Positions 62,635-64,000 of a stretch of 64,000 nt of DNA are shown in pieces. Within the stretch, counting starts at the first letter, position 1; each line of letters starts with the position of its first letter. The stretch comes from Xenoacremonium recifei. Its lineage: Eukaryota > Ascomycota > Sordariomycetes > Hypocreales > Nectriaceae. The stretch lies in the NCBI GenBank assembly GCA_012184525.1, contig WOFQ01000016.1, positions 372,001 through 436,000 of the forward strand. Reading direction: 5' to 3'. The notes under the pieces are model-generated. The model had not been told where the DNA came from. It made no database searches and saw only the letters and a program-made list of their open reading frames with translations. Position numbers and translations under genes: made by a program.

Positions 62635-64000
62635 ATGGCCGGCATCGAGCAGCTCGAGGTGCACAGCAAGGCAAGCATCTACCCCTCCCCTCCAGCTAGC
62701 TCCCTTGTCTTCCGGGCTGCCCCAAGCTAATACGTGTCGCAGTCGTACATTGTCCGCTGGGTCAAGGTTGATGAGGGCAATACGCTGTCCTGGAGCGTTC
62801 AGCCTCACAAAAAGTCCATGTACGAAGCATCCCCCCGAAATACACACTCGAGACGCTTTGAGCTGTGCGCTGACGCGACGGTAGCAACTTCGGCATCGTT
62901 AAACACCCTGGCAGCGGTGCCACGACGCTCGTCGCTTCCTCGGCCGATGATCTCGACACTGAAGAGACGCGTGGTGTGTCTGATTCCAAGTCGAGCCGCT
63001 TCTCCAAAAAGGAGGTGACGGCGCAGGACCTGTTGAAGAGCAAGGGCTTTATCCCCATCAAATGGGCTGGAAAATGCGAGGCGGACAAGGTGTCCATCGG
63101 CACACACGACGTGCAGCGCGGCCAAGGCGGCATGTATGGGCTCGTCTTCGACAACACCTTCTCTAAACAGACGTCCAAGACGGCCACCTTCGTGGTCATG
63201 ACCTATCCGACCGGCGCGCCGCCTCAGACCTCGTCGCATCTTCCGAACCTCCAGGCACCCAAGGCGAGCGGCAGCCAGACGAGCCTGGGTAGGCATAGTA
63301 GTCCACACCTCGACGGCGTGGCATCTGCCTCCTTCGATAGCTTACACAGCCACGGCGCGCGGGGCCGGGCGACCTCCGTCTCAGGACGAAGCGACGGAGG
63401 CGGCGGCGGTAACTACCACGTCGGAAACTTGTCTAAACGGCGGCGGAAGAAGGGTCAGGGATATGCCCGGAGATTCTTTTCTCTCGACTACACGACCTGT
63501 ACGCTGTCATACTACTACAACCGCAACTCCTCCGCTCTCCGTGGCGCGATTCCCCTTAGTTTGGCCGCCATCGCCGCCGACGAACGGAGGAGAGAGATCA
63601 GCATCGACTCAGGAGCGGAGGTCTGGCATTTGCGCGCTCCCAACGACAAAGAATTTCAGGAATGGGCTCGAGCTCTCGAGAAGGCTAGTCGCGTGGCTCG
63701 AGGTTTGGAAGTGCTTGACCACCCGCCTCCTAATGACATGAAAATCAACACCCGGCTGCTACAGCCCATCCAATCTACAACATCATCGCCTCAGGAGGAT
63801 CGAGAATGGCAGCAAGTTGAAGCTCTGGTCAGTCGCGTTGTTGGCACTCGTGACGCCCTCCGGCGCTTGACAAGAGACGTCGCAGCGCATTCGAATCCCT
63901 CTCGCGTCTCACAGTATCTCTCCCCCGGCTCTGCTAGTGGTCATGAGGAAAGCGACAATTACTTCACCCCGACAGCAGACAACCGACGTTCTTTCTGGAG
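62635..64000 (+). CDS. OSH3: Oxysterol-binding protein Osh3, N-terminal part (runs off the window)
   Basis: Three exons visible: 62635-62670, 62743-62819 and 62885 to the window edge, covering 409 codons. The first intron has a GC donor (AAG|GCAAGC) and the second GTACGA...GTAG. The joined N-terminus IEQLEVHSKSYIVRWVKVDE, QPHKKSINFGIVKHPGSG matches the GOLD domain at the start of yeast Osh3, with FVVMTYPTG closing it near residue 155. A PH domain covers about residues 245-350 (GQGYARRFFSLDYTTCTLSY, REISIDSGAEVWHLRAPNDK, EFQEWARALEKA). The ligand-binding ORD and FFAT motif must lie to the right, outside the window. Osh3 moves sterol/PI4P lipids at ER-plasma membrane contacts. Confidence 0.92.
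62671..62742 (+). other. GC-AG intron at the OSH3 5' end
   Basis: A 72-nt intron with donor AAG|GCAAGC, branch GCTAAT and acceptor CGCAG|TCG. The only nearby GT (GAG|GTGCAC) would delete four residues (VHSK) that align with Osh3 N-termini. Confidence 0.7.

Noticed and set aside
22359..64000. Idea that VAC7, VPS62, ArfGAP and OSH3 form a trafficking gene cluster
   Set aside because: They are scattered over 40 kb, on both strands, mixed with unrelated housekeeping genes; no sign of co-regulation.

Overview
The window is nuclear DNA of a filamentous ascomycete, most likely a sordariomycete (Hypocreales would fit; this lineage is inference from protein character, not from a marker). Evidence: GC-rich coding sequence, one to six short introns per gene with GTRNGT donors, CTRAC-like branch sites and YAG acceptors, long gene-free spacers, and typical Pezizomycotina proteins. 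It holds 21 supportable protein genes. No tRNA, rRNA, CRISPR array or intact transposon was seen.

Layout, left to right (- = minus strand): EFM6-type methyltransferase (-), AXL2-like polarity protein, PP2C phosphatase, mitochondrial PPR protein (-), dysferlin-domain protein (-), small LEA/'calcofluor white hypersensitive' protein, splicing factor PRP6 (-), rRNA dimethylase DIM1, VAC7 (-), a 4.7 kb gene-free stretch rich in GGTACC palindromes, a coiled-coil 'M protein repeat' protein (-), the head-to-head ribosomal pair RPL30 (-)/RPL10, two large unnamed proteins (568 and 945 aa), VPS62 (-), a 3.1 kb gene-free stretch, a TFIIIC triple-barrel subunit (-), HIS7, ornithine decarboxylase antizyme (-), a GT90/CAP10-type glycosyltransferase, an ArfGAP-UBA protein (-), and the 5' part of OSH3 running off the right edge.

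The most striking gene is the antizyme at 53577-54550 (-). Its antizyme domain is reachable only by a +1 ribosomal frameshift at TCC-TGA. The shift site lies in one arm of a perfect 8-bp inverted repeat. A 54-nt intron, divisible by three and without a stop, ends 17 nt upstream of the stop codon. Two genes (TFIIIC subunit, OSH3) need GC-AG introns to restore conserved sequence, and the ArfGAP zinc finger is completed by a 17-nt microexon.

Functional themes are housekeeping ones: ribosome production (DIM1, RPL30, RPL10, EFM6-type translation-factor methylation, TFIIIC), splicing (PRP6), and membrane traffic or lipid signalling (VAC7, VPS62, ArfGAP, OSH3, dysferlin-domain protein). They do not form a biosynthetic cluster. 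Several are divergent pairs with short shared promoters (PRP6/DIM1, RPL30/RPL10, TFIIIC/HIS7), the last containing two Gcn4/CPC1-like sites. Exon boundaries were read by eye from splice signals, frame and family conservation; there is no transcript evidence.
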